Origin: Cloeon dipterum
Taxonomy: Eukaryota > Arthropoda > Insecta > Ephemeroptera > Baetidae
Assembly: GCF_949628265.1 (NCBI RefSeq)
Contig: NC_088786.1
Coordinates: 2,480,001 to 2,544,000, forward strand
Direction of reading: 5' to 3'
Length of the DNA stretch: 64,000 bases
A program made the translations under genes and the position numbers. Shown piece after piece: positions 1 through 12,600 of this stretch; the stretch's first letter is position 1, and each line of letters starts with the position of its first letter. The notes beneath the pieces were generated by a model. It ran no database searches. It had not been told where the DNA came from and saw nothing but the letters and a program-made list of their open reading frames with translations.

Positions 1-2999
1 GATAATTTAGACAGGATCTTGTTGCGATACTAATTAAACTTATTTTCTTATTCATCAACCATCGTACTTAATGGCCAAATATTTTAAACGGAGATCTTTT
101 AATAATAAAACACAAAACCAGAAGAAAATGCCTGGCATGGAAGGATTAATTTCACTGCGTATAGTGAAATCTGCATTGCTAATTAAAGGTGCGCACTAGG
201 TCAGCAGGAAAGGTGCGAGGTCCTTCTGCGTAATTGGCTGAAGGAAGTGCATCTGAGCATCCGCTGCGTCCAAGAAAGCAAACTCTAAATTTGCCTAAAT
301 TTGAATATAATCGTGTTTAGCCTCTAGAAGATGCTGACTTGACGGAAATTAAATTAATCTGCTCTAGGAAACGTCCAATAACGCTTAGAAGGTTGTACAG
401 TGAGAAAATTCACTGGTTGTCCCCTGGAAAGATATCAAACCTGACTCTTCTACATATTTGTTTATTTTCGCATGGATAATGGAGCTGATATCATGACGCA
501 TTTCGCAAAGCACTCTTCTTGGATAATCGCGTGAGAGCTAGTCGACATTTTTCGTGAAGTCAGCAGCAAGGTTCTGAAAGCAGAGATGCTCGCTGCCCGC
601 GAGACAAAACAAAAAATGATGTGCTCGAAATTAAATGTCCCTCTTCCCACGCGCGGAGCTTCTTCCCTTTTTAGCAATAAAGTCTTGTGTTTCTCTCTCA
701 CATTACCACATGATTGTGGAGCATAATTAGCCCAAGCGACCTTCACCCTATTTTCACGTTGTCCACATTATTTCAACTAGGCATTCAGCGGTGAAATTCT
801 ACACGAGACATTTTTTTTAACAAATTATGCTTAGAAAAAATTAAATTAAATTTTTATAATGATTAAACCAAACCAATTATCACTTGGCGTAATATATTAA
901 TTTTCTTTTTATTAGGCATATACTGGCTTTAAAATCGAGTTTCATACATTGATGGAGTGTATTGAATTTTGCTTCTGGTTAAAAAATATTTAAAGAAGAA
1001 AAATTTAGCGCTGCATGGAAGAGCATTTTTGTGGAATAGTTTTTATTTTGCATCTCAGCGCGGAGGAAAAATTACCTGTAAAATTAATTGTGCATAGAAT
1101 TACACAACACAATCAAGGATGGTCATCAATTACGGCTGCGCGAGCAACGGTTGCGCCAAGGATTCGAAATGGCCACAAAGAGTGCGTTCTCGTCCCGAGA
1201 GTGAGTTGCAAATCGCTATACTAGAGCAATTAGTAATTCTTTATATGTATTTTCCTTTTTAAATTTGGCCGGTAAAATTGGTTTCGGAAACTACAGCAAA
1301 CGGAACGAAAGGGGAAGTCGTCTGCGAATTGAAACGTCACGCTGAGGAACCAACAACCCACAACGCGTTTATATTTTTCCTTCTGCTACAAAAGAGGGAA
1401 ACGAAGCAATTTCAGAGCTGCGGCTATTCCGAATCGAGCATTAGCATCTCACGGTGGTTGAAAGTCAGTCATAAAATCGCCGGCCTCAGCTATCACCCCG
1501 GAAAACCACAAATAATGCAGAGTGCACAGGTCTAGATTATTTACAAATGCTGATTGAGTTGATTCAGTTTCCAAAATGCCCGTATTAATTTAAGCATATA
1601 TCTTTTCTATTTCTTTGAAGAATTTACAGCTATAATCTAACGAAAGAAAAATGATGAAATGAACCAACTGCAAACATATTAGTAAGATTAAGTTTGACAA
1701 AAATATGCGAGTTGCGGCAAGGCATTTGTATATGTATAATTTAGCTGCGCAGTATTTTATCTAACAATTTATTTGGTCCAGTCGTTTCTGCACTGCAACA
1801 GCTCACAATTACTTAACTCGTTTCTCAAGCGAGTGCTATTTTTTTACTTTAAAGATGTATCGCTGTCGAAAGGCAGATAGTGGCTGGATGGGTGGTTGTG
1901 GCTGTGACTGCGGCTGCGGCTGTGGAGCGTGCATAGTAAATGACCGCGCCGAAGAGACGCCGTAAGGTCAGACAGAACGCTACTTTTGCTTGTTATCGGC
2001 CTTATCTTACGAGTGCATCTGCAAAGGCCGACGGAAACAACCGTGCGGCAAATTATAATATTATGGACGATGGGAATCCGCAAGGACGGTCCCGTTCGTG
2101 AAAGTGTTTCGGCCTGCTCGAATACACGCTGAACAGCATATCTACGACGAACGAGAAATTGCCATGCGTAAAATCGCCCAGCTCGCGTTCTTTACTAGCT
2201 GCAGTTGTTGTGAACTTGCGAGCAACAATTAAAATCACGGTCATTCTTGAAATTAGAAGAAATAAAAAGGTAACAGAAGTGTCGGAGTGCACACTAGCTG
2301 CCTTCGTAACAATATTTTTATAATCACGACGAGAGTGCATGCAGTCATTGAACAGACGTCTGGAATGCTATTAATTTATATAATTACAAGTTTTGTCTCG
2401 TGCAAATTAGAGGTCATAATGTTTAATGCCTAGATCATTAAAAAAGAGAGAAAAGAGTAAGCAAGACTAACCAGATATATTAACTTCTTAAAAAAACATT
2501 AAGTGTCATCTGACATGATTTCATATTTTCAGGAAATATGGGCAAACATTTTGGGAGAGGTTAAACAGAAAAAATCAATCCACGCAGCCGCCCCGCGTCT
2601 TTTCACAATTTTTTAATTGTCTTTTATTAAGCACAACACAGCACAACAGTCTAAACTAAATCTAAAACTTTGGTTGCACAATTTTATATGTATTTCAATT
2701 ATGTACGCGCACCGGAGTCGCTTTTACCAAAATCTATTTTATTTTTAAATAATTTTGAAAACACGTACTTCTATCCTTTCAGCTGTTCAGCATAACTGGA
2801 AAGAAAAATTATGTATCTACACAAAATCTATGAAAAGCTTCAACTGAAGCCATGTTTGCGAAGAAAATGAGAAACTAAAAATTGAATCCTTGAAAACTAA
2901 ATTCTTTGTGAAAATCCTAAAAGTTTTTAAATTTAATTTTTTTAGCAGATTTGCCTTGCTGGTCCTTAAAGTAGTGCTATTTATACAGGCCGAAAATTA

Positions 3000-3320
3000 A
3001 GAACATCTTGCATTGATGAGTTTAGCAGACTTTGAATTTATTGTTTGTGAAATTAATAGCAACCAGTTTTTTACCTAGTAACAGTTTAATTTCAGATTTT
3101 GCCAAATTTATCAATAAAATAAACGGTTGGTCGAATTTTTTCCATTTGATTTCAGTTCCTATCGTCGCAATCTTTTTAACGGTGTGCGAGTTATGGCGTT
3201 TATTTCCCATCTGGGGAAAATCCTGATTTTTAATAGGGAGAAGTGCTGTTTAGCACGTAAACGATTTTCCCACAGTATTAAAGGGAACCTGGGCAAATTT
3301 TAGCTTTTATCATTTTTTAG
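3000..3320 (+). repeat. dispersed repeat family B, copy 1
   Basis: This is a diverged copy. Shared signatures are a TTTCAGATTTTGCCAAATTTAT segment near 3090-3112, a degenerate TTCCTATCGTCGCAATC segment near 3155-3175, and an ATTCCC-like run, in the same order as in the other copies. Ends were estimated by eye. Confidence 0.5.
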
Positions 3321-4119
3321 ATAATGTTTCAGGTTTAAAAGATGATCTGTACAAAGCTTAAACTTTAATAACAAACAAACACCATTGAACCTTAAGATGC
3401 TCAACAATGTTGATGATTACTATCTTTTTGTACGGAACTTGTATAATTAAGGTGCATTGTAATTGCATGTAGTGATTTATTCTTGCCAAAAGTCAAATAA
3501 AGAATTATTACTGTGCGTCTATATTTACATTTTCGCACATCACAATCAAGTGTAGTAGTCAAAATTGCAGGTAACAACTCGTATGTGTAGGTAACCATAA
3601 CTGAGAGAGTAATTCAAGGCTGTGATGAGTAGGAAAATTCGCTACGCATCCAAATCGTGTGGTTTTGCTGGTTTTTGTTGCGCCCATGCCCACATTTATT
3701 TATTACATACAATCGCGAAAGTACGATGCACGTTAATAATGCATGCTCAGTGTGAATTTTCACGCTAATTGAATTAAGGCGCGAATCCGTGCTATTTACA
3801 ATATCACGCTTGCGTTTTGGCCACTGACCGACAAATTACCTGCCGGACAAAGCACGCACCTATTCAGACTTCAAAATTCCTTCGGCGCGACCAATCTGAC
3901 TCTTTTGTCTTGCTTTTTGATTCGCGTCTAGGAACGCGCACAAAAGTGAAGCGAATACAGTTCTGTTTTAGGAAGCTTCTTCTTTTTGCATAGAGCAGAA
4001 ATGCAGATTAATTCGCAAAATATCGCATAGTAAAAGTAGAGATTTACAGGCCAACAATTAACAACATTTTTCATAGCGGGGGTGGTTCATTGAGTTAATT
4101 GTTTGTGGAATTTTGGCGC

Positions 4120-4500
4120 CCCACCTAAGAGCCAGTTTATTTTAAAGAAATCCTAATTTTAATATTAAATTAAGTTTACTGGTTTATTGCTCGAGAGAAA
4201 AAGGTTGGTTATTAGCAATAGTTTTATCTCTAAAATTAGGACCAAAGAAGAGCTAAATTTCAGATTTTGCCAAATTTATCGATTTCGATCCCTCTACTCG
4301 TCACGATCTATCCATTGGTGTGCGAATTTTGAGGAAAAATTCCCTAAATTTTGAAATTAATCGTGGTTTTCCAGTTATAAGGAGACATTGCTTTGGAGCC
4401 AATTTTCTCACCAATTTAAACGGTCGACTCATTATAAATAAAATTTATAGTTTTCCCAGTTTTCCCTAATTTTTAGATGGTGATTCAAGTAAAGGTAAAG
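4120..4500 (+). repeat. dispersed repeat family B, copy 2
   Basis: This is the best copy in the left part of the window. It has, in order, TTTCAGATTTTGCCAAATTT, a GATTTCGATCCCT run, CGTCACGATCTATCCATTGG, TGTGCGAATTTTGAGG, a CCCTAAATTTTGAAATTAAT run and GAGCCAATTTTCTCA. No coding capacity and no clear terminal repeats were seen. Confidence 0.6.
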
Positions 4501-5329
4501 GTTTTCTCTTTAGCTTTGCTCTAAAGGAAACTGCAGTAATAAGTGGTCATAAGATTGTTGAACTAAAAAGATAGTGCGTTGTTAAATTTATTATTTAATA
4601 TTTAAATTTATTACATAATTTAAATTATGTTCCATTCACACGAGATGATGAGAGGGGAAATTTTCGATTGAGTGCCAAGCTCGAGGGATGGTGTTAATGG
4701 AGTCGAAGTAAAATAAAATCCACTTATTTTGAGTCCTTTTGATTTCTGTTGCGGTTTTCGCTTTTTCTGCGGCTAACGGCACCGCGCCCTTTGTTTGTGT
4801 TGCTCGTTTTCCGACGATGATGCATAATGAGTTGGCGTGTAATGATTCGCACAGCAAAGAGCACTGACTGCTCGCACAACACACACACACACGGACGACA
4901 CGATGGCTGCTTCGGCCACCCGCATAAAAGTCACTTCATGCATTCTGCTCTCGTGTCGTTCGTTCGCTTCACTTTCGTTTCGTGTGTGCAGCCGAGGATG
5001 CGAGAAAAGCAGAAAATCGGTTTTTGTTTGTGCTGCGGATGCCGCCGCCGCCGCCGGCTTGCCTTAACTCACTCATCTCGCTCGTCAGGCAGCCGCGAAT
5101 TTTGCAATTACATCTAACGAGTCATAATTTAATTCTGCTTCCTTTGAATAACTGTTTCATTTTACTTTATTTGTTTTTCTACTTTCTTTGAAAAGCCATA
5201 AAATATGAATTTATTCTAGACAATCTTTTAAATAAAAATGGAGAAGAAAATCTTTACAGTAAAATATAATTTTTGTATTAAATTTTTTAACTTCACTTGT
5301 TGTACTCTCTGAAAATTGAGAAAAAAAAA

Positions 5330-5600
5330 TTTCCCAAGTTGCCGTTTAAATTTTCGAGAAAATCTCGGATCAAAAATTTGCATGCTAATCAAGCTTTAAG
5401 AAAAACTCAGATTTATTTCAAAATTTAGGGAATATTTAGCTCAAAATTGGCACACCATTGAATAGATCGCGATGAAAAAATATCGAAATTATTTAATTTT
5501 TTGATAAATTTGCCTAAAATCTGAAATTATACTGTTCTTACATTATTGCTAAAAATTCCTTAAATCAAAGGCAAAAATAAGAATACTCTTAATTGTTGGC
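5330..5600 (-). repeat. dispersed repeat family B, copy 3 (inverted)
   Basis: Read on the minus strand, this shows the same ordered blocks: TTTCAGATTTTAGGCAAATT, a CGCGATCTATTCAATGGTG block, the CCCTAAATTTTGAAAT block and the GCTTGATTAGCATGCAAA block (plus-strand position about 5380-5397). Confidence 0.55.
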
Positions 5601-8600
5601 TCTATATTACTTTAAAGGGGAATTTCATCAACCCCATTCTGATTTCTATGCAGAAACAGAGGCATTTCTAAAAAGAAAATGTTTGAATGAGAACATTATT
5701 TGCAAGGGGTCGATGATTTGAGTTGTTCTGCTAATTCTTAAATTTAGCTATTTACGTCAGCAAGCAGGTTCATGAACGGGACGTGTCGGATTTTGACGTG
5801 TATGGCTGATTTCACGTGTCGTGCTGCTCAGCAGCTTCAGACGGAAAATCATCGACTCATCAGATTTCTTGAAACCAATGAAGCGAGAGTATTTTTCAGG
5901 TGGTCTTCGCTTTGACTTGGCCTTGATCGGTGCAAAAAACACATCCAATTTTTAATTAATTATTTAACCATTCGAGCACAGAATGACTGTGATGGGTTGC
6001 AGTAAAGCACAGGGAAATTAATGCTAAATGAAAATTCATGCTAAAATTCACAAGCTCACAGATTTTGCTGACTTTTCATTGGTAATTTACCTCTAATTCC
6101 ATGACACAGAAACGTTTCTTTTCTAATTTTTTTTTCAATGATAGACAATCTTTGCCAACATCGAGCGAATAAAAAAAATGACGCACACGCGCTATAGCGT
6201 CAGTGCGGCACAGCCTTGTGTCTTGTGTGGCGTCGCACCTGTGGAGGGTGCGAAAATTTCGTGTGAAATATGGAGTTATGAAGCGCGCGAGATGCATCAT
6301 TTGGCACCTGCGGGTCGCTTCAATGGCTGCGACTCGCTGAGTGCCGGAGCAGCCTATACTGGTCGCGCACCCACGCTTTATCCCGCCGTGAGGAAAAAAA
6401 AGATTTTCCCACCAGGGAGACCACAAATTGTCCATCTCAATGGTCTGCTGCAGGAAAAAGGGCCGAACAGTCGTCCTTGACTCGGCAGATTCACTTTTCT
6501 TACTCACTCTCGCTCTTCGATTGGCTGCTTGTATTTTTCTTTATCTCTCCACGCCAACAAAAAATCGATCTGAGCAAAGTGGAACGACGCCGATTCATTA
6601 TTATTTCCCCTGCTGGCCGGCTGCAGGAAAATAATTGCCGAAGTCGTCGTTAATGAAACCGAGTGTGGAAATTGGCTCCTGTCGCTTCTCGGAATGGGTC
6701 CTTTCGTTAGACCGCACTGCTGGGATTGTTCAATTGAAAATGCAGATTCAATGCTCCTTCTGCGGGTGTGGAATTCCTGATCATGCGGAAAAAGTGAAGC
6801 GAAATGCTCGATTGTTGGGTCGCGATGCAATGAGACTTGTGTCCATTTACAATTCACGACGGTTGTTAAACGGCGGGCTGATCAAATGGATAGATAACAA
6901 CAATTATATGACGTGCAGTTTTCCATGGGAGCAGGGTTTTAATTGAATATTACTCGTCGTTACTCTTGGTCCATTACATAAAGGCTATTTAGTTTCGAAT
7001 TTCAATATAGAGTAAATCACAAAGAGTATTGAAAGCCAGTTAACTATACATTGAAACCTTTAAAAAGGATAATATGTGCTTTTCTGATTTTTCTTCTTCA
7101 AGGACCTGTCAAAATTTTGATTTTAACGTTTGTTAGTGCCAAAGTTGATGTTTGATGACGCAAAATCAGCGCGGTAAAAAACGTGAGAAACGCTTCCTTG
7201 TACAAGCACACAAGCGGCAAGGTTTCGTTCTCTATATAAATTTGAATTTGTGATGCACGCGACATGTGAGTAGAGAAAGGCTGATGAACCCTTTTTTCTC
7301 GATTTCCTTGATTCCACAGCGTGTATGGCTGGTGACAAATGCATTTGGCTCGCTTAATCTCCCAGCCGAAAACACACATTGGTACAAATAGAAATATCAG
7401 CAAAACGGTTCCCGATTGACTACAAAAAAATCCAAAGATCGTGTGGAGACAAAGTGTCTTTTCTTTTCCTATGTGTTTTTGCACTAGACTAAAGAAGCCG
7501 CAATCCTAACTGCTCTCGCAAGGATCAAACAAAAGAAGCTGAGAGTGAATAAGTCTATTTTTGCAACTTAAAAGCTAAACTGTATTCTTTTCGGCAGTGG
7601 CGGCATTTAATTCAATTACTCTACAAAGGCGCATCTGCTACAACTTCCTCAATTAGCGTTGAATTTATTGTTAGACATGGAAAAGGCTAAATAACATTAG
7701 TGCATCAACAAAATAGGCAAACTAATAATGAGCTTGATCTAACAGATCATTTCCAAAAACCTTAAGGTTATTGAAATATTAAACGTACTTACGTTTACTA
7801 TTTGCAGTTGAACCGCGCATTTTAGTCACCATAAGCACTTATAGCTATATTTATTGATCGGTAACAAATGACTGACAATGAATTCAACTGGCGGCAGAAA
7901 AAAATGCTTATTTTTAACGCTTCAATTTATATTCATCAAAATTAATTTAATCTCTCTAAATTATTTGTTAGTTACGCCTCCTTTTTTATTTGTCAGATTG
8001 CAATATTCTTGTTATTTTCGTTTGAAGATTGACTCCGTGATATTAAAGTGAATTGTTTATTTCTCCATAACATTTTAAATCATGATGTCACCAAAATCAC
8101 ATTTTAATAAGTAAAGTTACGAATTCAGGTGATTCATCGTTGAGAAAAAATCTGTTTAGGGTTAGGAATATAAAAAGACTTAAGTGTCATTTCAAAGCGC
8201 ATTGTATATTTCCTTTATACAAGGCAAACGGTCAATTCAATTTTGAGAAAAGATTCAAAAGAGATACAATTATTTTCTATATTCAGTCATTTCAGTTTAT
8301 AGAAATATAAAATATAGTGGTAAAGGTAGGGACAAACTGTATTAGGTGATTAAGATTTCTTCCAGATTCCATAATACATATATAATATGTCTGCCCTAAC
8401 GTTGGATCAGAAATGTTGTCAGCAGTACTGCTTATCACACGTGGGCAGTAATTTTCCTGTTCTTTTGGCCTTATATTGTTGGGTTAGCAGAACGGTCAAG
8501 GCTCTTCAGAGATCCCTTCTGCGATGGAGACAAGATTTTCCCGTAATGGATTACCTGAAAAATGTGAAATGTTATGTAGGCCCATTCATTTAGCTTCAAA

Positions 8601-8840
8601 TAGTCATTATTTTATGTGCATGTCTCCCTAGTAATAAGTTTTCGCCACAAAAAGGGGTCGCCCATCTGAGATCTCATACATAATTACATAAAACTCACCG
8701 TAATATTCATGGTGTTTTGAATTATTAAAATTAACCTGATTTTCATTCGAGTTTAACGCCGCCTCTTTTGGTTCTGAGCAAGTCTTTGTCTGCGAAAATA
8801 TTGTATACTAAAACATATTGCACTTTATCATGAAATTTAC

Positions 8841-9064
8841 GAGCAAAGCGTTGTTTTGGTTTTCTTTGTCGTTCTCAGGAGTGCGTAGTTTTGGAAACGC
8901 GTCGTCAGTCAAACGGCGTACAAGCGGACTCTTAATGTAGTCGCTGGGCAGAAAGTGCAATGAACAAATAATGTAAGTCATTCCTTCTAACGGCGGAGAC
9001 CAGTCATTTCCTAAATTTTCCTGCAAGAAGGTGATCCACTTTTCTCTTTCCTTTGGTTTGGAAA
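8841..9064 (-). CDS. THAP-type zinc finger, single exon (partial)
   Basis: The exon lies between an acceptor (TTGCAG at 9065-9070) and a possible donor GTAAAT below 8841. It starts two bases into a codon and encodes 74 residues. After the start comes a Lys/Glu-rich stretch and KWITFLQEN, then CSLHF, a D-Y pair and an AFPKL box. The W, the Cys-x2-His pair and the AxPxL box are hallmarks of the C-terminal half of the C2CH THAP DNA-binding domain. The N-terminal Cys pair that completes the zinc site would be in an upstream exon. I could not find it between 9090 and 9700 on this strand. It may be an exon of a real gene, a decayed gene, or a remnant of a THAP-bearing transposase. No transposase catalytic region is visible nearby. 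Confidence 0.45.
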
Positions 9065-9431
9065 CTGCAATATTATTCAATCATGCACACAAACCGCAAC
9101 ACCCCCGTATTCCTAATTTTGTAATATTTAATACTAATAATTATATTGCGTGGACAGGAAAAAAGACAAGTACTGTTAGCCACCTGTATTGGTAAAGAGG
9201 TCTACGAGCATTCTTAAAAGGGATCATTTTTACAATTAAATTAACCAAATTATTAAAGTCCAAAATTTTTACGTTTTCTTCAGTTGTGATAGTTTATAAA
9301 TTTCTACTGTTTTAATAGCATTGCTTAATAGCGTGGTATTAAAAATCTTACAACTTTGTGATTTTTGCAGTGTCTTAAAAATTAAACCAAACACATCAGG
9401 CCAATCAATATTCAATTTTACCATCCCTATT

Positions 9432-9437
9432 TTTATT
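9432..9437 (-). terminator. candidate polyadenylation signal of the ZnT gene
   Basis: There is an AATAAA on the minus strand about 245 bases past the stop codon. A/T-rich DNA makes chance matches common, so this is a candidate only. Confidence 0.3.
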
Positions 9438-9680
9438 CATCAAGACTTTAACATGAATGCAATAACATTTTATCTTCAATACTTTGCAGCGTTCATTATG
9501 TGGTCACTTTAAACCCGTAAAAACAATAACTGCTTTGAGAAAATGCATGAATATTTTTTGTCCCAACCAAAAACACACGTACAAAAGCTGTAGGCCGCAA
9601 CACACTCTTCGTTAGTTAATCATAGACGCAGTTTGAATATATCATATCACAGGATGAGAGAGTACACGTAGAGCGCATTT

Positions 9681-12600
9681 TTAGCACAAATGCATGACGT
9701 CGACTAAGCTAGTTTGTTTAACCCGCTTGATTGCGTAGTCCTCGAAAGAGTCTCTCGTCTGCTCGAGGTCGCACACTGACCGACTTCGCTGCTTCGGCGA
9801 CACTGGACCTTCGCCTTCCGCAGGGTCCAACCTCACTTCACTCATGCTGCTTGAATTTGCAGACTCAGCGACGCCATTCATCTGGAATTATCAAGGTCTA
9901 GCCTTTGAGACTATGCGGACATTCATATATAATTTTTTTTAAAAGAATGAACACTTTTCTTATCATTATTATCTCCTATTGCCTAATCTACGAGACGCGC
10001 TGGCTGGTCCAAACTGATATTATACTAAACGGTATATAATTAAGGGCTAAAATAATGCATAAATATGATATTATAAACAAAATGTAATCAAAAAGTCTTG
10101 TCACCTCTTGCACCGACGCATCTTGGCAAGTGTCGTTCTTCTTGCTTTTCGATTTGGCAGGTGCTTTGCTGGCGTGGCTGTGTCCGTGGCCTTTGCCCCC
10201 CTTGCCGTGACTGTGGTTGTGGCCCTCGTGGTGGTGGTGGGGAAGGTCTTCGGTGCTGTCTGTTGGGCTTGGGGTCTGCTTGCAGCAGTTCTGATTTTCG
10301 CACCCTTTGCCCTGGCACCGCAAATAGCACTCGCCATCCGGAAAACTCCTTTCCACAGCCTACAAGAAATTTATAAGTAGAGGCTTCGTAAAGACAAGAG
10401 TAAGTTTCTAAATAGAACATTTTTTATGTGAGAGGAGAAGGGTTTAAAATTCTGAAAATTAGTATGGTGCTGGAACAAAGAGAGTGGCCATATTGTGACG
10501 TCATCAGTGTCATGGCTGCACTGATGTTCAGGAAACGTTGAATTTTCATTTTTTTAAAGGAAAATCCAACAATTAAATCTTAAAAGTTGATTTCAAAAAC
10601 TCCTTCGCGCCACTCTGATTTTCAGAATTGTTTGGTTTCAAATAAACTTAAATTGTCTCTTTTAACATACGTGGTTTGATTTACCTGTGAAAATTCTGGT
10701 TGAAGAGTTGCTTGGGTGACGCCCCGTTCGTGGAAAAAATCCATCAATTGTTCTTTAATTTGCACGTATTCCTGTTTGGCAGAAAATGAGCTTATGCAGC
10801 GGAACTCGATAAAAAGTCTGAACGTACACCATGGTTGGGCAGGACAATGTGCGCTGTCGCGTATACTTTTGTTGGGGTTAGACACCAAATGTGCACTTCG
10901 TGGACATTCTCAATGCTCGTGAACTCTTTGACCAGGTCATTTTTCAGCGAGTCAATGTCGATGTAGCCAGGAATGGTTTGCAAGAGGATACTTGCAGACT
11001 CTTTCACTAAAATTTGGACACTTTTTAGGAAAAACTCTAGAGAAAAACAGTTCACGCATTAACGATAAAAATGAAATATTTTTTTCTGATGTTTGTAGCG
11101 TTTGACAAAAGTTGGCAATAAGTTATATCGCGATATTTATCGTTCTCAGACTTCCATAATTTCAGTCAAAATTTGAACAAAGTTTTAACTGCTATAATTT
11201 CTTAACGAGTGAGCACAAATTTCTTTAGCTTCGATTGAACGAATCGATCAACTAACACATTAGTGACTAATTTGGTTGAAAGCTGCACGGCCAAGAAAAA
11301 GAAAATGAATTTGAAAAATAAGGCATAGCCAAACAATGCCCCCATTGGTATGCGGGGCACGAATTAAACAGTCGGACTCACTGTAGGGAATGCTGAGTGC
11401 GAGAAGAAAGAGGCAGGAGAGAATCGAAAGTGCAGGGTCGATGTACTTGGCCAAGTGCGGATCCGTTTTGTAGACAATCGCAGCGCACACGATCACAAAG
11501 AGGCAGCCTATTGCGAAACACATTTTGGTCAATCAATCAAAACTCGACTTCTTGCAGCATAATTATTATTGTGACACTCACTGCTGACGTCGCGAAGCAT
11601 TTCTCGCGCACCTTGCCTGCCCGTTTTGACTTGCACGTTCGACCCCGGGTCGGCTGGCACCTCGCACTTTTCGATTTGCGAAACCTCGTCCTCGCGAATC
11701 ACTGGCCTCCGCGCCGAGAGCTGCCTGTTACCCACGCGGACGTTATCTTCCGTCAGGTCGCGGTCCATCACCACGTTGCCCTCGGCGTTCACGTGCAAAA
11801 AGCTGCCCTGGTGGAAAGTGTAACCTGGAAAAAAGTATTTTTATTAAAAAAATTAAATTAAATAAAAAAAACTGTCGCGATTTTGAGGACAAAATCGGCA
11901 CCAGCCGAAGGAAATATATTTTTTAAAATAGTTCTGTCCTCAAATTAATTGATTTTGTTTCAATTATTTTTAATTTGACCAGAGAGAAAAATGTTTACTG
12001 CCTTTCATCGTCATAAAAGTGCAAAAATTGAAATTCAATTACCTCCGATCGTGAAGAAGCAAATGACATTGAGCAGGAAGCCACACAGGCCAATTATCAT
12101 GACTGGCATCGGGTAGTGCATGGCATCCGAGTGTCCGATGTGGAACAGAGTCTGCACTGCCTCGACAATGATGGAGAAGCAGAGCGAGGCCAGGAACACG
12201 GAGCCCACCAGCATGAGCAGCACCTCCATCCTCGCCCAGCCAAAGGTGTTTTTTAATCTCCGCTCAGAATTCAGGAGACCCTGCAGACGAGATTGATAGC
12301 CGAGTGTCAACCTTAAATAGAGAACAAAAGTGTGTATTGACCTGTTGCTTGCGTTGCTTGCCGTTGCAGCCGCGGCTCGACTTCCCGCGCCCCATCGAGC
12401 TCTCAGAGCTGCTATCGTCGCTGTCGGAGGTCCTCGCCGGCGCGTAATACACCCCCTGTGCTTGCTCTCTTCCATACTGGTGGGAAAAATGAGACATTTT
12501 TACATTTTTGTGTAATAAATAAATATAGTAGGTGAATCGAAATAATATATGTACAGTCCATCCTCGTCGAATGTTTGTTGTAACAATAATAAAAATTAAA

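Larger units (their letters stand above)
1..8840. other. gene-poor stretch with degenerate repeats
   Basis: I see no multi-exon gene that I can support here. All open frames are short and lack family similarity. The stretch is AT-rich and contains three copies of dispersed repeat family B (listed separately). It also has a small Cys-rich frame at 1855-1965 and a possible THAP-like start exon at 1119-1200. It could hold distal regulatory DNA or a long intron of a gene outside the window. Confidence 0.5.

Noticed and set aside
7098-7484. 128 aa minus-strand frame
   Set aside because: No family similarity, starts from a non-ATG codon, and no splice context was found.
10098-10380. Several overlapping frames around 10.1-10.4 kb
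   Set aside because: They are shadows of the ZnT exon encoding the His-rich tail; repeated CAC/GGC codons keep other frames open.
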